A model generated the notes under the pieces. It had not been told where the DNA came from and did not search any database. It saw only the letters and a program-made list of their open reading frames with translations. A DNA stretch of 64,000 nt, from contig NZ_JAIUHG010000024.1 in assembly GCF_020164955.1 (NCBI RefSeq), positions 42,555-106,554 of the forward strand, written 5' to 3'. This stretch comes from Mesorhizobium sp. CA8. GTDB lineage: Bacteria > Pseudomonadota > Alphaproteobacteria > Rhizobiales > Rhizobiaceae. A program made the position numbers and the translations under genes. Position 1 is the stretch's first letter. The number at the start of each line of letters is the position of its first letter. Shown here in pieces: positions 7,853 through 16,744 of this stretch.

Positions 7853-8782
7853 TCAAAGCGCCTTTTGCAGCTCCGGCAGGATGACGAAGAGATCGCCGAC
7901 CAGACCGTAGTCGGCAACCTGGAAGATCGGCGCTTCCTCGTCCTTGTTGATGGCGACGATGACCTTTGAATCCTTCATGCCGGCGAGATGCTGGATCGCG
8001 CCGGAGATGCCGACCGCGATGTAGAGGTCTGGCGCCACCACCTTGCCGGTCTGGCCGACCTGCCAGTCGTTCGGCGCGTAGCCGGCGTCGACCGCGGCGC
8101 GAGAGGCGCCGACCGCGGCGCCGAGCTTGTCGGCGACCGGCAGGATGACTTCCTGGAACTTCTCCGAGGAGCCGAGCGCGCGGCCGCCCGAGATGATGAT
8201 CTTGGCCGAAGTCAGCTCCGGACGGTCGTTCTCGGAAAGCTTGTTCTCGACGAAAGACGACAGGCCGGGGTTGGCGGCGGCGCCGACCGTCTCGACCGGG
8301 GCGGAACCACCTTCCGGCGCTGCCGAGAACGATGCGGTTCGTACGGTGATGACCTTTTTGGCGTCGGTCGCCTGCACGGTCTGGATGGCATTGCCGGCAT
8401 AGATCGGCCGCTTGAAGGTATCCGGCGAGATGACCTCGATGATCTCGGACACCTGGGCGACGTCGAGGAGTGCCGCCACGCGCGGAGCGACATTCTTGCC
8501 AGACGAAGTGGCCGGCGCGACGATCGCGTCATAGGAGCCGGCGAGCGAGACGACCAGCGCCGCTGTCGGCTCGGCGAGGCGCTCCGAAAGCTCGTCGGCC
8601 TCGGCGAGCAGCACCTTGCGCACGCCCTTCAGCTTGGCGGCGGCATCAGCCGCGCCCTTGGCGCCCTTGCCGGCCACCAGCACGTCGACATCGGAGCCGA
8701 TCTGGAGGGCCGCCGACAGCGCCTTGGCGGTCTGGTCGGAAAGACTTGCATTGTCATGTTCGGCGATGAGGAGAATTGCCAT
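7853..8782 (-). CDS. etfA: Electron transfer flavoprotein alpha subunit
   Basis: FAD-binding subunit (309 residues) of the heterodimeric ETF that passes electrons from acyl-CoA and related dehydrogenases to ETF-ubiquinone oxidoreductase. The C-terminal FAD-binding region is intact (QTGKVVAPDLYIAVGISGAIQHLAGM, shown here in part as GISGAIQHLAGM, about 250-262). The N-terminal ETF domain covers about residues 1-185. It follows etfB by 25 bases, so they are co-transcribed. The length matches housekeeping EtfA rather than the longer FixB involved in nitrogen fixation. Confidence 0.95.
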   Translation of the reverse strand: MAILLIAEHDNASLSDQTAKALSAALQIGSDVDVLVAGKGAKGAADAAAKLKGVRKVLLAEADELSERLAEPTAALVVSLAGSYDAIVAPATSSGKNVAPRVAALLDVAQVSEIIEVISPDTFKRPIYAGNAIQTVQATDAKKVITVRTASFSAAPEGGSAPVETVGAAANPGLSSFVENKLSENDRPELTSAKIIISGGRALGSSEKFQEVILPVADKLGAAVGASRAAVDAGYAPNDWQVGQTGKVVAPDLYIAVGISGAIQHLAGMKDSKVIVAINKDEEAPIFQVADYGLVGDLFVILPELQKAL

Positions 8783-8807
8783 TTTTCTTTGTCCTTTCCC
8801 GATCGCT

Positions 8808-9557
8808 TTACAGCACGCCGGCTTCGTTCTTCAGCTTCTCGACTAGCTCGGCCACCGACTTCACCTTGACGCCTGCCTTGCGGCCGCCCGGCTCCTCGGT
8901 CTTGATCACCTTGAGGCGCGGCTTGACGTCGGCGCCGTAGTCGGCCGGGCTCTTCTCGTCGAGCGGCTTCTTCTTGGCCTTCATGATGTTGGGCAGCGAG
9001 GCATAGCGCGGCTGGTTGAGGCGAAGGTCGGCGGTGACGATCGCCGGCATCTTCAGCTCGACGGTCTGCAGGCCGCCGTCGACTTCGCGCGTCACCTTGG
9101 CATGATCGCCGGCGAGCTCAACCTTGGAGGCGAAGGTGCCTTGCGCCCAGCCAAGCAGCGCCGCCAGCATCTGGCCCGTCTGGTTCGAATCGTCGTCGAT
9201 CGCCTGCTTGCCGAGGATGACCAGGCCAGGCTTCTCGGCCTCGACCACGCCCTTCAGCACCTTGGCGACGCCGAGCGGCTCGGTCTGCTCGTCGGTCTTG
9301 ACCAGGATTGCGCGGTCGGCGCCCATGGCGAGCGCGGTGCGCAGCGTCTCCTGCGCCTGCTGCGGGCCAACCGAGACGACGATGATCTCTTCCGCCTTGC
9401 CGGCTTCCTTGATGCGGATCGCTTCTTCAACCGCGATCTCGTCGAACGGGTTCATCGCCATCTTGACGTTGGCAAGCTCGACGCCCAGTCCGTCCGCCTT
9501 CACCCGGACTTTGACGTTCGCATCCACAACCCGCTTCACGGGCACAAGGATCTTCAT
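8808..9557 (-). CDS. etfB: Electron transfer flavoprotein beta subunit
   Basis: AMP-binding beta subunit of ETF, 249 residues. It starts MKILVPVKRVVD and contains the family signature region VILGKQAIDDDSNQTGQM (about 120-137) and the recognition-loop region LPNIMKAKKKPLD (about 192-204) used to contact dehydrogenases. It is the first gene of the etfB-etfA unit, with a good ribosome binding site (AGGAGAGG) 8-10 bases before the ATG. The length and sequence type fit the housekeeping beta-oxidation ETF. Confidence 0.95.
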   Translation of the reverse strand: MKILVPVKRVVDANVKVRVKADGLGVELANVKMAMNPFDEIAVEEAIRIKEAGKAEEIIVVSVGPQQAQETLRTALAMGADRAILVKTDEQTEPLGVAKVLKGVVEAEKPGLVILGKQAIDDDSNQTGQMLAALLGWAQGTFASKVELAGDHAKVTREVDGGLQTVELKMPAIVTADLRLNQPRYASLPNIMKAKKKPLDEKSPADYGADVKPRLKVIKTEEPGGRKAGVKVKSVAELVEKLKNEAGVL

Positions 9558-9719
9558 TTTCCTGTCACCTCTCCTGAGATAGTCGGGGCGCTATAGCAGC
9601 GTGCGCCCTGTCAGAGTTGTCGAAAGCCGACATTACGGGCGGAATATCCGCCCAGCGGTGCCGTTTCCGTAGTGGCGGCAAACCGGCGCGTCAATATCCC
9701 ACGGCGCACCCAAATCGGT

Positions 9720-10523
9720 TCAATCCCGGGGCGTCGCTGCTCCACGGCCCCATTGCGAGGCCGGCTGCGCCGGATCGCTGGCGGCCGGCTCGACGGGGAC
9801 AGGCGGCTGCTGGATGTTGGGCGTCGGATCAGGCTCGCCGTCGGCGCCGGCCAGCAGCGGCACGCCCCGGCTGCGCAGCACCAGCACCAGGATCGATCCG
9901 GCGATGATGCCGCCGATATGGCAGGCCCAGGAGATCTGGTCCTCGCCGGCCGCGGCGAACATCACGATCTGGAACAGGATCCACAGGATCAGCGGAATGA
10001 AGGCCGGGATGCGCAATGGAATGCGGGCAAAGGCCAGCACCCAGACCTTTACCCGGGGATAGAGGATCAGATAGGCGGCGACGACGCCGGCAATCGCCCC
10101 CGAGGCGCCGATCAGCGGCACCTGCGAATCCCAGGCCACCAGCCCCTGGAAGAAGGCGCCCGCGACGGCGCACGCCAGATAGAAGATCAGGTAGCGTATG
10201 TGGCCGAGCGCATCCTCGACATTGTCGCCGAACACCCAAAGGAACAGCATGTTGCCGCCGAGATGGAAGATGTCGGCATGCAGGAACGAGTAGGTGAGGT
10301 AGCTGAGGCTCTCGGGGATGACCACGAATTCGGGCGACAGCTCGACCTTGTCGTGAACCACCGACGGAATGAAGCCCAGGCCGAGAACCGCGGCATTGGT
10401 GAAGTTCTCACCGCCAAGCGTGGTCGCCAGATAGACCAGCACATTCGCCACGATCAGGCCGATGGTGACATATTGCAGGCGGATATGGCGCAGCCTGTTG
10501 GTGTCGTAGAGCGGGATGAACAT
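9720..10523 (-). CDS. Rhomboid-family intramembrane serine protease
   Basis: Polytopic membrane protein of 267 residues with about six hydrophobic helices. Rhomboid hallmarks are visible: HADIFHLGGNMLFLWVFG in the second-helix region (about 85-102), the nucleophile serine in GASGAIAG (about 146) and the partner histidine in CHIGG (about 209). It should cleave membrane proteins within the bilayer. The last 40 residues are Pro/Ala-rich and probably disordered cytoplasmic tail. It lies 21 bases downstream of the cobalamin adenosyltransferase on the same strand. Substrate unknown. Confidence 0.9.
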   Translation of the reverse strand: MFIPLYDTNRLRHIRLQYVTIGLIVANVLVYLATTLGGENFTNAAVLGLGFIPSVVHDKVELSPEFVVIPESLSYLTYSFLHADIFHLGGNMLFLWVFGDNVEDALGHIRYLIFYLACAVAGAFFQGLVAWDSQVPLIGASGAIAGVVAAYLILYPRVKVWVLAFARIPLRIPAFIPLILWILFQIVMFAAAGEDQISWACHIGGIIAGSILVLVLRSRGVPLLAGADGEPDPTPNIQQPPVPVEPAASDPAQPASQWGRGAATPRD

Positions 10524-10544
10524 CGGACCCTCCCGCCTCTGGAT

Positions 10545-11126
10545 TCAGCGGTTCTTGCCGGGAACCCATAGCACGTCGGCCTTTCCATTGTCATTGACCG
10601 CACGGGCGGCGACGAACAGGAAATCCGAGACGCGGTTGATGTATTTGAGCGCCTCGCGGTTGACATGCTCGGCCGGATCCTGCGCCAGCGCCACCATCAG
10701 GCGCTCGGCGCGGCGCGCCACGGTGCGGGCAAGATGGAGCGCGGCTGCGGCAGGCGTGCCGCCGTTCAGCACGAAGGATTTCAGCGGCTGCAGCTCCTTG
10801 TTGAGCGCGTCGATATCCTGCTCGACGCGGTCGGTCTGGGCCGCGACGATGCGCAGCGGCTCATATTCCAGGGGCTTGCCGTCGTCCGGCACGGCAAGGT
10901 CGGCGCCCAGATCGAACAGATCGTTCTGGATGCGCGACAGCATGGCGTCGATCGCGGGATGTTCCGCGGCGGTGTGGATGCGGGCCATGCCGATGCAGGC
11001 ATTGGCCTCGTCGACGGTGCCGTAGGCGTCGACGCGCAGGTCGGATTTCAGCCGCCGCTCGCCGGTGCCGAGCCCCGTCGTGCCGTCGTCGCCGGTGCGG
11101 GTGTAGATCTTGTTGAGCTTGACCAC
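10545..11126 (-). CDS. PduO-type cob(I)alamin adenosyltransferase
   Basis: Transfers the 5'-deoxyadenosyl group of ATP to cob(I)alamin to make adenosylcobalamin. The 193-residue protein starts with GTG and has the PduO family N-terminal ATP-binding motif YTRTGDDGTTGLG (about 8-20), then VDEANACIG and the C-terminal segment NREALKYINRVSDFLFV. Length matches single-domain PduO enzymes. It lies 20 bases after the twin-TM gene and before the rhomboid gene, a block found in many Rhizobiales. Confidence 0.92.
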   Translation of the reverse strand: MVKLNKIYTRTGDDGTTGLGTGERRLKSDLRVDAYGTVDEANACIGMARIHTAAEHPAIDAMLSRIQNDLFDLGADLAVPDDGKPLEYEPLRIVAAQTDRVEQDIDALNKELQPLKSFVLNGGTPAAAALHLARTVARRAERLMVALAQDPAEHVNREALKYINRVSDFLFVAARAVNDNGKADVLWVPGKNR

Positions 11127-11146
11127 GCCGTCCTCTTTAAGATCCT

Positions 11147-11338
11147 CTATTTGCGTGTGAAATAGACCACCAGCAACAGCAGCGCCAAGGCCACGGCCTG
11201 CAGCATGATGCGCGCCTGCATCAGCCTGTTCGATGTGATGCCGGAGCCGCCGCGCATCATGTTGATCAGGCCGCGGACCAGCACGATCACCACGGCGGCC
11301 ATCGCGACGATGGCAAGGATTTTCAAGGCGATGAGCAT
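11147..11338 (-). CDS. Twin transmembrane protein (HIG1-like)
   Basis: Small 63-residue membrane protein with two hydrophobic helices (about 3-24 and 42-60) joined by a short basic loop containing NRLMQARIMLQA, which matches the hypoxia-induced (HIG1) domain pattern. Alphaproteobacterial relatives are annotated as twin transmembrane proteins. HIG1 proteins in mitochondria associate with cytochrome oxidase, but no function is shown for this one. It is 20 bases upstream of the adenosyltransferase and probably in the same transcript. Confidence 0.85.
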   Translation of the reverse strand: MLIALKILAIVAMAAVVIVLVRGLINMMRGGSGITSNRLMQARIMLQAVALALLLLVVYFTRK

Positions 11339-11363
11339 CTGGCTCGCTCCGGTTCAGGTTCGG

Positions 11364-12230
11364 TCAGGCGCGCCTGGCGAGCACGCGATAGAGCAGGGAT
11401 GCCGGCAGGATGCGTTTCAGCGCCGCGCCGATCCGGGCCGGCACCGTTACCACATAATGCGGGCGCGGGCGCTGTGACAGAAGCGCGTGGCGGAGCGCCT
11501 TGTGGACGACCTCAGGCCCGGGCTTCAGCTTCGACACGCTGCCGCCGGCCTGAAGCCGTGCAAGCTGCGCCTGATAATCGGCGCGGTGGACGGAATTTTC
11601 GATGTCGATGTTTTTCAGGAACCAGGTGAGGCCGTTGCTGGCGATCTTCGACGTCACCGGCCCCGGTTCGATCAGGGATAGGTGGATGCCGCTGCCTTCG
11701 AGCTCCTGGCGCATGCAGAGCATCAGGCCTTCGACGGCGTGCTTGGAGGCCGAATAGGCGCCCCTGAAGCGGACAGGGGCCAGCCCGAGAATCGAGGAGC
11801 AGTGGACGAGCCGGCCGTGCCCCTGGCGGCGCATGACCGGCACGATCCGCCGGGTGAGATCGTGCCAGCCGAAGAAATTGGCCTCGAACTGCTCGCGAAG
11901 CACTGCGACCGACAGGTCCTCGACGGCGCCGGGCTGGGCGTAGGCGCCGTTGTTGAAGAGCGCGTCAAGCGTGCCGCCGGTGCGCTCCAGCACCGCATCG
12001 ACCAACGCCGCGATGGATTGGGGTTCCCGGTAGTCGAGGTAGAAAGCCTCCAGGCCGTCGGTCTCGAGGGCTGCGATGTCGGCCGGCTTGCGCGCCGTGG
12101 CAAAGACCCGCCAGCCTTCCGCTTTCAAAGCTCGCGCGCAATAGGCGCCGATGCCGGAGGAGGCGCCGGTGACGATGACGGTGCGCAACTCTTCGGCGGC
12201 GGGGCGCATTGTGGGACCTGGGGTTGCCAT
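11364..12230 (-). CDS. SDR-family NAD(P)-dependent oxidoreductase
   Basis: Short-chain dehydrogenase of 288 residues from the ATG at 12230 (an in-frame TTG at 12239 or an ATG at 12209 are alternatives). The cofactor motif TGASSGIG lies near residue 17, NNGAYAQPG follows the usual NAG position, and the catalytic YSASK motif is near 158 with an upstream serine in HCSSILG. The overall layout and C-terminal extension resemble classical SDRs of the YbbO/retinol-dehydrogenase-like group. Substrate unknown. It is the first gene of the minus-strand block that includes the adenosyltransferase. Confidence 0.88.
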   Translation of the reverse strand: MATPGPTMRPAAEELRTVIVTGASSGIGAYCARALKAEGWRVFATARKPADIAALETDGLEAFYLDYREPQSIAALVDAVLERTGGTLDALFNNGAYAQPGAVEDLSVAVLREQFEANFFGWHDLTRRIVPVMRRQGHGRLVHCSSILGLAPVRFRGAYSASKHAVEGLMLCMRQELEGSGIHLSLIEPGPVTSKIASNGLTWFLKNIDIENSVHRADYQAQLARLQAGGSVSKLKPGPEVVHKALRHALLSQRPRPHYVVTVPARIGAALKRILPASLLYRVLARRA

Positions 12231-12288
12231 TTGCCGCAATCACTTCCCATATTCGCGGCGTTGACACAATCGAGCGGAGCGCGGGCCC

Positions 12289-13140
12289 TTGCTGCGGAAT
12301 ATCGTCGCCCTCAAGCGCGTGCTCTACGATGCGATAGGCCACTTCAACACTGATGACGGCTGGGCGATGGCCAGCCATCTGGCGATCACCTCGCTGATGG
12401 CGCTGTTTCCGTTCCTGATCTTCGCCACCACGCTTGCTAGCTTCCTCGGCGCGCGCGCCTTCGCCGACACGGCCGTGCATCTGGTCTTCGACACATGGCC
12501 GGAGCAGATCGCCAAGCCGATCGCGCATGAGGTGCTGAACGTGCTCACGGTGCGCCGCACCGACCTTCTGACCTATGGCGTGCTGCTTGCGGCCTATTTC
12601 GCTTCCAACGGCATCGAAGCCCTGCGCACGTCGCTCAACCGCGCCTATCGGGTCACCGAGACGCGCGGCATCATCCACCGCCGGGTGCAAAGCATCATCT
12701 TCGTCCTGATCGCCACCGCCTGCTTTCTCGCCATCAGCGTGCTTCTTGTGTTCGCGCCGCTGCTCGCGCGGCTGGCGGAAGCGCATCTGGAATGGATCAA
12801 GCCCTATATGGGCACGATCACCATCTGGCGTTACGTGATCGCCTCGACGGTCATCGTCATCGGGCTGTTCTCGGTGCATATCTGGCTGCCCGCCGGCAAG
12901 CGCCGCTTCGTCTCGATCATACCCGGCATCGTCTTCACGCTGGTCGCCTGGCTGGTCGGGTCGACGATCTTTGCCACCTATCTCGACCATTTCTCGTCCT
13001 ATGTGACGACCTATGCCGGGCTCGCCTCGATCATGATCGCGGTCGTCTTCCTCTACATCATCTCGGCGATCTTCATCCTCGGCGGCGAACTCAACGCCGC
13101 GATCAGCCGCTATCTTGAGGCGCGCGCCCGCGTCGGCTGA
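12289..13140 (+). CDS. YihY/BrkB-family membrane protein
   Basis: Six-helix inner-membrane protein of 283 residues from the UPF0761 (YihY, formerly ribonuclease BN) family. Family pieces are visible: AIGHFNTDDGWAMASHLAITS at the N terminus, FASNGIEALRTSLNRAY near 105, and the C-terminal SYVTTYAGLASIMIAVVFLY. The start is a TTG at 12289, because no ATG gives the conserved N terminus. Function is unproven, and a transporter role has been proposed for relatives. The 3' end overlaps the convergent EamA transporter gene by 31 bases. Confidence 0.87.
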   Translation: MLRNIVALKRVLYDAIGHFNTDDGWAMASHLAITSLMALFPFLIFATTLASFLGARAFADTAVHLVFDTWPEQIAKPIAHEVLNVLTVRRTDLLTYGVLLAAYFASNGIEALRTSLNRAYRVTETRGIIHRRVQSIIFVLIATACFLAISVLLVFAPLLARLAEAHLEWIKPYMGTITIWRYVIASTVIVIGLFSVHIWLPAGKRRFVSIIPGIVFTLVAWLVGSTIFATYLDHFSSYVTTYAGLASIMIAVVFLYIISAIFILGGELNAAISRYLEARARVG

Positions 13141-14012
13141 GTCCCATTGGATCGCGCGGTCGCCAAGGCGACGCCAAGCGTGGCGATCGCCATGCCGGCG
13201 ATCTGCAGCAGGTTGAGCTGCTCATTGAAAAGCACCCAGGCGATGACCGCGGTTACGGCCGGGACCAGGTAGAACAGCGAGGCAACCTTCGACATCTCGC
13301 CGTCCCTGATCATCACCATCAGCAGGAATATGGCGCCGACTGACAGCACCAGGACCAGCCAGGCCATGGCGAAGATCAGCTCGCCATTGACGGTGAGGGC
13401 GCGCGTCTCGAAGGCGAGCGAGCCCAGGATCATCACGACGGAGCCGCCGACATATTGCCACATCGTCGCCGACACCAGATCGCCGCCGGAGGCATAACGC
13501 TTCTGCCAGATGGTGCCGGCGCTCATGCCGAGCACCGAGACGAGCGAGGCGGTCAGCGTCGCCGTCGTGACGCCGCCGCCCAGCATGCCGAGCTTCGGCC
13601 AGAGCACGATGATGACGCCAAGCAGGCCGACGGCAAGGCCGGCCCAATGGCGCGGCAGGATCGCTTCGCCCAGGAATTTTCCGGCGAGCACGGCGGTGAT
13701 CAGCGGCTGCAGGCCGACGATCAGCGCCGAAAACCCGGCCGGCATGCCCCTGTGGATAGCCCAGAAGACGGCGCCGAGATAGACGCCGTGCATGAGGACG
13801 CCGGCCACCGTCGCGTGCAGCGCCTCATCGCGCGTTGCCTTGCGCGAGCCGAGCAGAATGGTGAGGCCGGCAAACAGGATCGCCGCGATCGCGAAGCGGA
13901 TGGCAAGGAAGGTGAAGGGTTCTGCCCAGGGCATGGCGTAGCGCGCGCCGATGAAGCCTGTCGCCCACAGAACGACGAAGGAGGCGGGAATGAACCGCTT
14001 GATGCTCTGCAT
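13110..14012 (-). CDS. EamA/DMT-family transporter
   Basis: Ten-helix drug/metabolite transporter of 300 residues made of two EamA repeats (about 5-135 and 150-285). Landmarks include VVLWATGFIGARYAMPWAEP in the first helix, with short hydrophilic loops throughout. Such proteins export metabolites or amino acids, but the substrate cannot be read from sequence. The last 31 bases overlap the end of the convergent YihY gene. The residues in the overlap are the basic C-terminal tail, so neither product loses a core helix. Confidence 0.88.
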   Translation of the reverse strand: MQSIKRFIPASFVVLWATGFIGARYAMPWAEPFTFLAIRFAIAAILFAGLTILLGSRKATRDEALHATVAGVLMHGVYLGAVFWAIHRGMPAGFSALIVGLQPLITAVLAGKFLGEAILPRHWAGLAVGLLGVIIVLWPKLGMLGGGVTTATLTASLVSVLGMSAGTIWQKRYASGGDLVSATMWQYVGGSVVMILGSLAFETRALTVNGELIFAMAWLVLVLSVGAIFLLMVMIRDGEMSKVASLFYLVPAVTAVIAWVLFNEQLNLLQIAGMAIATLGVALATARSNGTQPTRARASR

Positions 14013-14165
14013 GGGGGGAAGCTGCCGGGTGAACGGTTGATGACGGCAATTGCTCTAATGCCGATCAATCCCGCAAGCAAAACGAAACGGTTGATCCATA
14101 AGCTAAATCGAATTCAACAAACCGTGCCAACAGGGGCATGGCGCATCGCCGCGCCATGGTGGGGC

Positions 14166-14450
14166 ATGTTTTTGCATCTGGACACGACCTGGCTGTTGGC
14201 CTTCGCGATCATCGCCGCCTTCGGCTTCTTCTTCGGCACGGCGCTCGACGCAATCATGAGGGAGAGCGGCTTCGGCCCGACCGGCAACACGCTGCTGTTC
14301 ATCTTCGGCTTTTTCGTTGCGGTTGCGGTCGCCAACAAACAAGGCATCAGCCTGAGCGATCTGAAGCTGGCGGTTGCCTGCGGGCTCGGCGGCGCCTTTG
14401 TCTTCATCAGCGTGCTGGCGCTGATCAAGGCCGGGATGGCGCGCCTCTAG
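14166..14450 (+). CDS. Small membrane protein of unknown function
   Basis: A 94-residue protein with three hydrophobic stretches (about 8-24, 39-56 and 67-87) separated by short loops, and no motif I recognise. The open frame extends upstream to an ATG at 14040, which would add a basic 42-residue leader. I prefer the ATG at 14166 because it starts directly before the first helix and is preceded by GGTGGGG at ribosome-binding distance. It lies between the divergent EamA gene and the convergent gluQ, so it is probably transcribed alone. Confidence 0.6.
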   Translation: MFLHLDTTWLLAFAIIAAFGFFFGTALDAIMRESGFGPTGNTLLFIFGFFVAVAVANKQGISLSDLKLAVACGLGGAFVFISVLALIKAGMARL

Positions 14451-14454
14451 CCAG

Positions 14455-15324
14455 CTAAAAGCCGATCGATCTTCTGACGTCCTGCGGCGGCATGCCCGCC
14501 GCCCGGAGGGAGGCAAGGCCTGTGTCCTTGAAGCTCTTGGACAGTTTCCTGCCGTACGGGCCGAGGATCAGGCGGTGGTGGAAATAGCGTGGCTGCGGCA
14601 GGCCAAGCAGTTGCTGCAACAGGCGCTGCACGCTTGTCGCCGAATAAAGATCCTGGCCGCGCACGACATGGCTGACACTCTGCAGAGCGTCGTCGACGAC
14701 GACGGCGAGATGGTAGCTGGTCGGGATGTCGCGGCGGGCGACGATGACGTCGCCCCAGGCCCGCGGTTGCGCTTCGATCGCTCGCGTCGCCGACATCGTC
14801 TCGTCGGTGAACTCCACCCATGACAGGCCGGCCGTGACGCGCGCCATCGCCGCCTCGACATCGAGCCGCCAGGCGAAGGGCATGTTGTCCGCAATGCGCC
14901 GCTTGCGCTCCCTGGCCGAAAGGGCCTTGTCGAGCGGGGGGTAGAGCGGCACGCCGTCCGGATCGCGGGGCCAGTCGCGGCCGCCCGTCTCGGCGATGAA
15001 GGCGCGGATCTCGCCCCGGCTCATGAAGGCCGGATAGACGAGTTCCTCGGCGATCAGCCGCTCGAGCACGTCGCGGTATTCGGCGAAATGCTCGGACTGG
15101 CGACGCACCGGCAGTTCCCAACGCAACCCCAGCCATTCCAGATCGCGAAAAATGCCGGCCTCGAATTCGGGCGTGCAGCGCAGGACATCAATATCCTCGA
15201 TGCGCAGCAGCAGGCGCCCGCCGGCCTGCGCCGCCATGCGCTGGTTGAGCAAGGCCGAGTAGGCATGGCCGAGATGCAATTCGCCATTGGGGCTCGGCGC
15301 GAAGCGGAATGTCAGGAGTGTCAT
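14455..15324 (-). CDS. gluQ: Glutamyl-Q tRNA(Asp) synthetase
   Basis: Charges glutamate onto the queuosine base at position 34 of tRNA(Asp). It is a shortened class I synthetase of 289 residues. It keeps the N-terminal HIGH-equivalent FAPSPNGELHLGHAYSALLN (starting near residue 7) and the KMSKS-equivalent KLSKSFKDTG near 260, but lacks the anticodon-binding domain of GltX. Length and motifs are typical of GluQRS. Its stop is 4 bases from the end of the convergent small membrane protein. Confidence 0.93.
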   Translation of the reverse strand: MTLLTFRFAPSPNGELHLGHAYSALLNQRMAAQAGGRLLLRIEDIDVLRCTPEFEAGIFRDLEWLGLRWELPVRRQSEHFAEYRDVLERLIAEELVYPAFMSRGEIRAFIAETGGRDWPRDPDGVPLYPPLDKALSARERKRRIADNMPFAWRLDVEAAMARVTAGLSWVEFTDETMSATRAIEAQPRAWGDVIVARRDIPTSYHLAVVVDDALQSVSHVVRGQDLYSATSVQRLLQQLLGLPQPRYFHHRLILGPYGRKLSKSFKDTGLASLRAAGMPPQDVRRSIGF

Positions 15325-15415
15325 CTCTCGGGCGGTATTCGGGTTGAAAGGCGCTTCCGTCGGTTGCTAGTTAGCCATCAATTGCCACTTCGCGGGCGCC
15401 CTGGGAACAAGCAAC

Positions 15416-16075
15416 GTGCAACGCATCGCCTCGCTCGACGACATTGCGGCAGGGCTCGACGCGCTCTGCCGGATCGATCCGCGGCTGGCGACCGTGCGCG
15501 GCCGGGCGGGCGAAGTGCCGCTCCGGCTCTCGGAACCTGGCTTTCAAAGCCTGACCTCGATCATCGTTTCGCAGCAAGTTTCCCGCGCCAGCGCCGACGC
15601 CATTTTCGGGCGACTGGTGAAGCTCGTAGACCCGCTGACGCCGCAAGCAATCCTTGCCGCCGGCGAGGGCGTATTTCGCGAGGCCGGGCTGTCGCGGCCG
15701 AAACAGCGCGGGCTGCTCGCCGTCGCCGAAGCGGTGGCCGGCGGGCTCGATCTCGATCACCTGTGCACGCTTGACGCCGGCGACGCGATCGCGGCGATGA
15801 CGGCCGTGCCCGGCATCGGTCCATGGACGGCCGAATGCTACCTTTTGTTTGCCGCCGGCCACCCGGATGTGTTTCCCGCGCGCGACGTCGCGCTGCAGAC
15901 GGCGGTCGGTCATGCGCTGGGCATCGACCCGCGTCCGCCGGAAAAAATGCTTATCCGGCTGGCCGAATCATGGAGCCCGTGGCGGGGTGTCGCGTCGCGG
16001 CTTTTCTGGGCCTATTACCGGGAATTGAAGGGCAGGGACGCGGCGCCCTCCGCCGAAATGACCGAAAAAGCCTGA
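15416..16075 (+). CDS. DNA-3-methyladenine glycosylase II (AlkA/HhH-GPD family)
   Basis: Base-excision repair glycosylase of 219 residues starting with GTG. The HhH-GPD fold is marked by SIIVSQQVSRASADAIFGRL (about 44-63), the helix-hairpin-helix VPGIGPWTAECYLLFA (about 127-142) and the catalytic aspartate in FPARDVAL (about 151). There is no Fe-S cysteine cluster, which excludes MutY and Nth. It removes alkylated purines by analogy with AlkA. It is divergent from gluQ, with 91 bases between the starts. Confidence 0.9.
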   Translation: MQRIASLDDIAAGLDALCRIDPRLATVRGRAGEVPLRLSEPGFQSLTSIIVSQQVSRASADAIFGRLVKLVDPLTPQAILAAGEGVFREAGLSRPKQRGLLAVAEAVAGGLDLDHLCTLDAGDAIAAMTAVPGIGPWTAECYLLFAAGHPDVFPARDVALQTAVGHALGIDPRPPEKMLIRLAESWSPWRGVASRLFWAYYRELKGRDAAPSAEMTEKA

Positions 16076-16186
16076 AAATCATGCGGTTTTGGCGATTTCG
16101 ACGCGCGACAATCCGCTTCACATCCCTGTCATGTCAGGCTTACAGTATCCGCGCCGTTCGGTTCTAGAAGCAAGGAGGCGAAGGAC

Positions 16187-16744
16187 GTGACGGTTGCCGT
16201 GTCTCCGGATGGGCTTCCCGCGCTGGTGCTGAATGCGGACTACCGCCCGCTCAGCTATTACCCCCTGTCGCTCTGGTCGTGGCAGGATGCCATCAAGGCT
16301 GTCTTCCTCGACCGGGTCAACATTGTCGCCGAATACGAGCACGCCGTCTCCTCGCCGACCTTCTCGATGAAGCTGCCGAGCGTAGTCAGCCTGAAAGCCT
16401 ATGTGAAGCCGTCCAGGCATCCCGCCTTCACCCGCTTCAACGTCTTCCTGCGCGACCGCTTCCAGTGCCAATATTGCGGAACGCCCGAGGATCTGACGTT
16501 CGACCATGTCATCCCGCGCCATCGCGGCGGGGCGACGACCTGGGAGAATGTCGTCGCCGCCTGCTCGCCCTGCAATCTTCGCAAGGGCGGTATGATGCCG
16601 GCCCAGGCCAAGATGTGGCCGCTGCAGAAGCCCTATCAGCCGACGGTGCACGACCTGCACAACAACGGCCGCCTGTTCCCGCCCAACCATCTGCATGAAA
16701 GCTGGATGGATTATCTCTACTGGGATGTCGAACTCGAACCTTGA
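16187..16744 (+). CDS. HNH endonuclease family protein
   Basis: A 185-residue protein with a complete HNH zinc-finger nuclease core. CQYC near residue 97 and CSPCN near 125 supply the zinc ligands, and FDHVIPRHRGG with WENVVAAC holds the HNH His and Asn. A strong AAGGAGG precedes the GTG start at 16187. This family of about 185 residues is present in nearly all Rhizobiales as a chromosomal gene, not linked to restriction genes. Its cellular role is not known to me. A large inverted repeat begins at its stop codon. Confidence 0.88.
   Translation: MTVAVSPDGLPALVLNADYRPLSYYPLSLWSWQDAIKAVFLDRVNIVAEYEHAVSSPTFSMKLPSVVSLKAYVKPSRHPAFTRFNVFLRDRFQCQYCGTPEDLTFDHVIPRHRGGATTWENVVAACSPCNLRKGGMMPAQAKMWPLQKPYQPTVHDLHNNGRLFPPNHLHESWMDYLYWDVELEP

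Noticed and set aside
8808..9557. Reading etfB/etfA as fixA/fixB for nitrogen fixation
   Set aside because: They are near hbd, not fixC/fixX, and their length fits housekeeping ETF; no nif or fix genes occur in the window.
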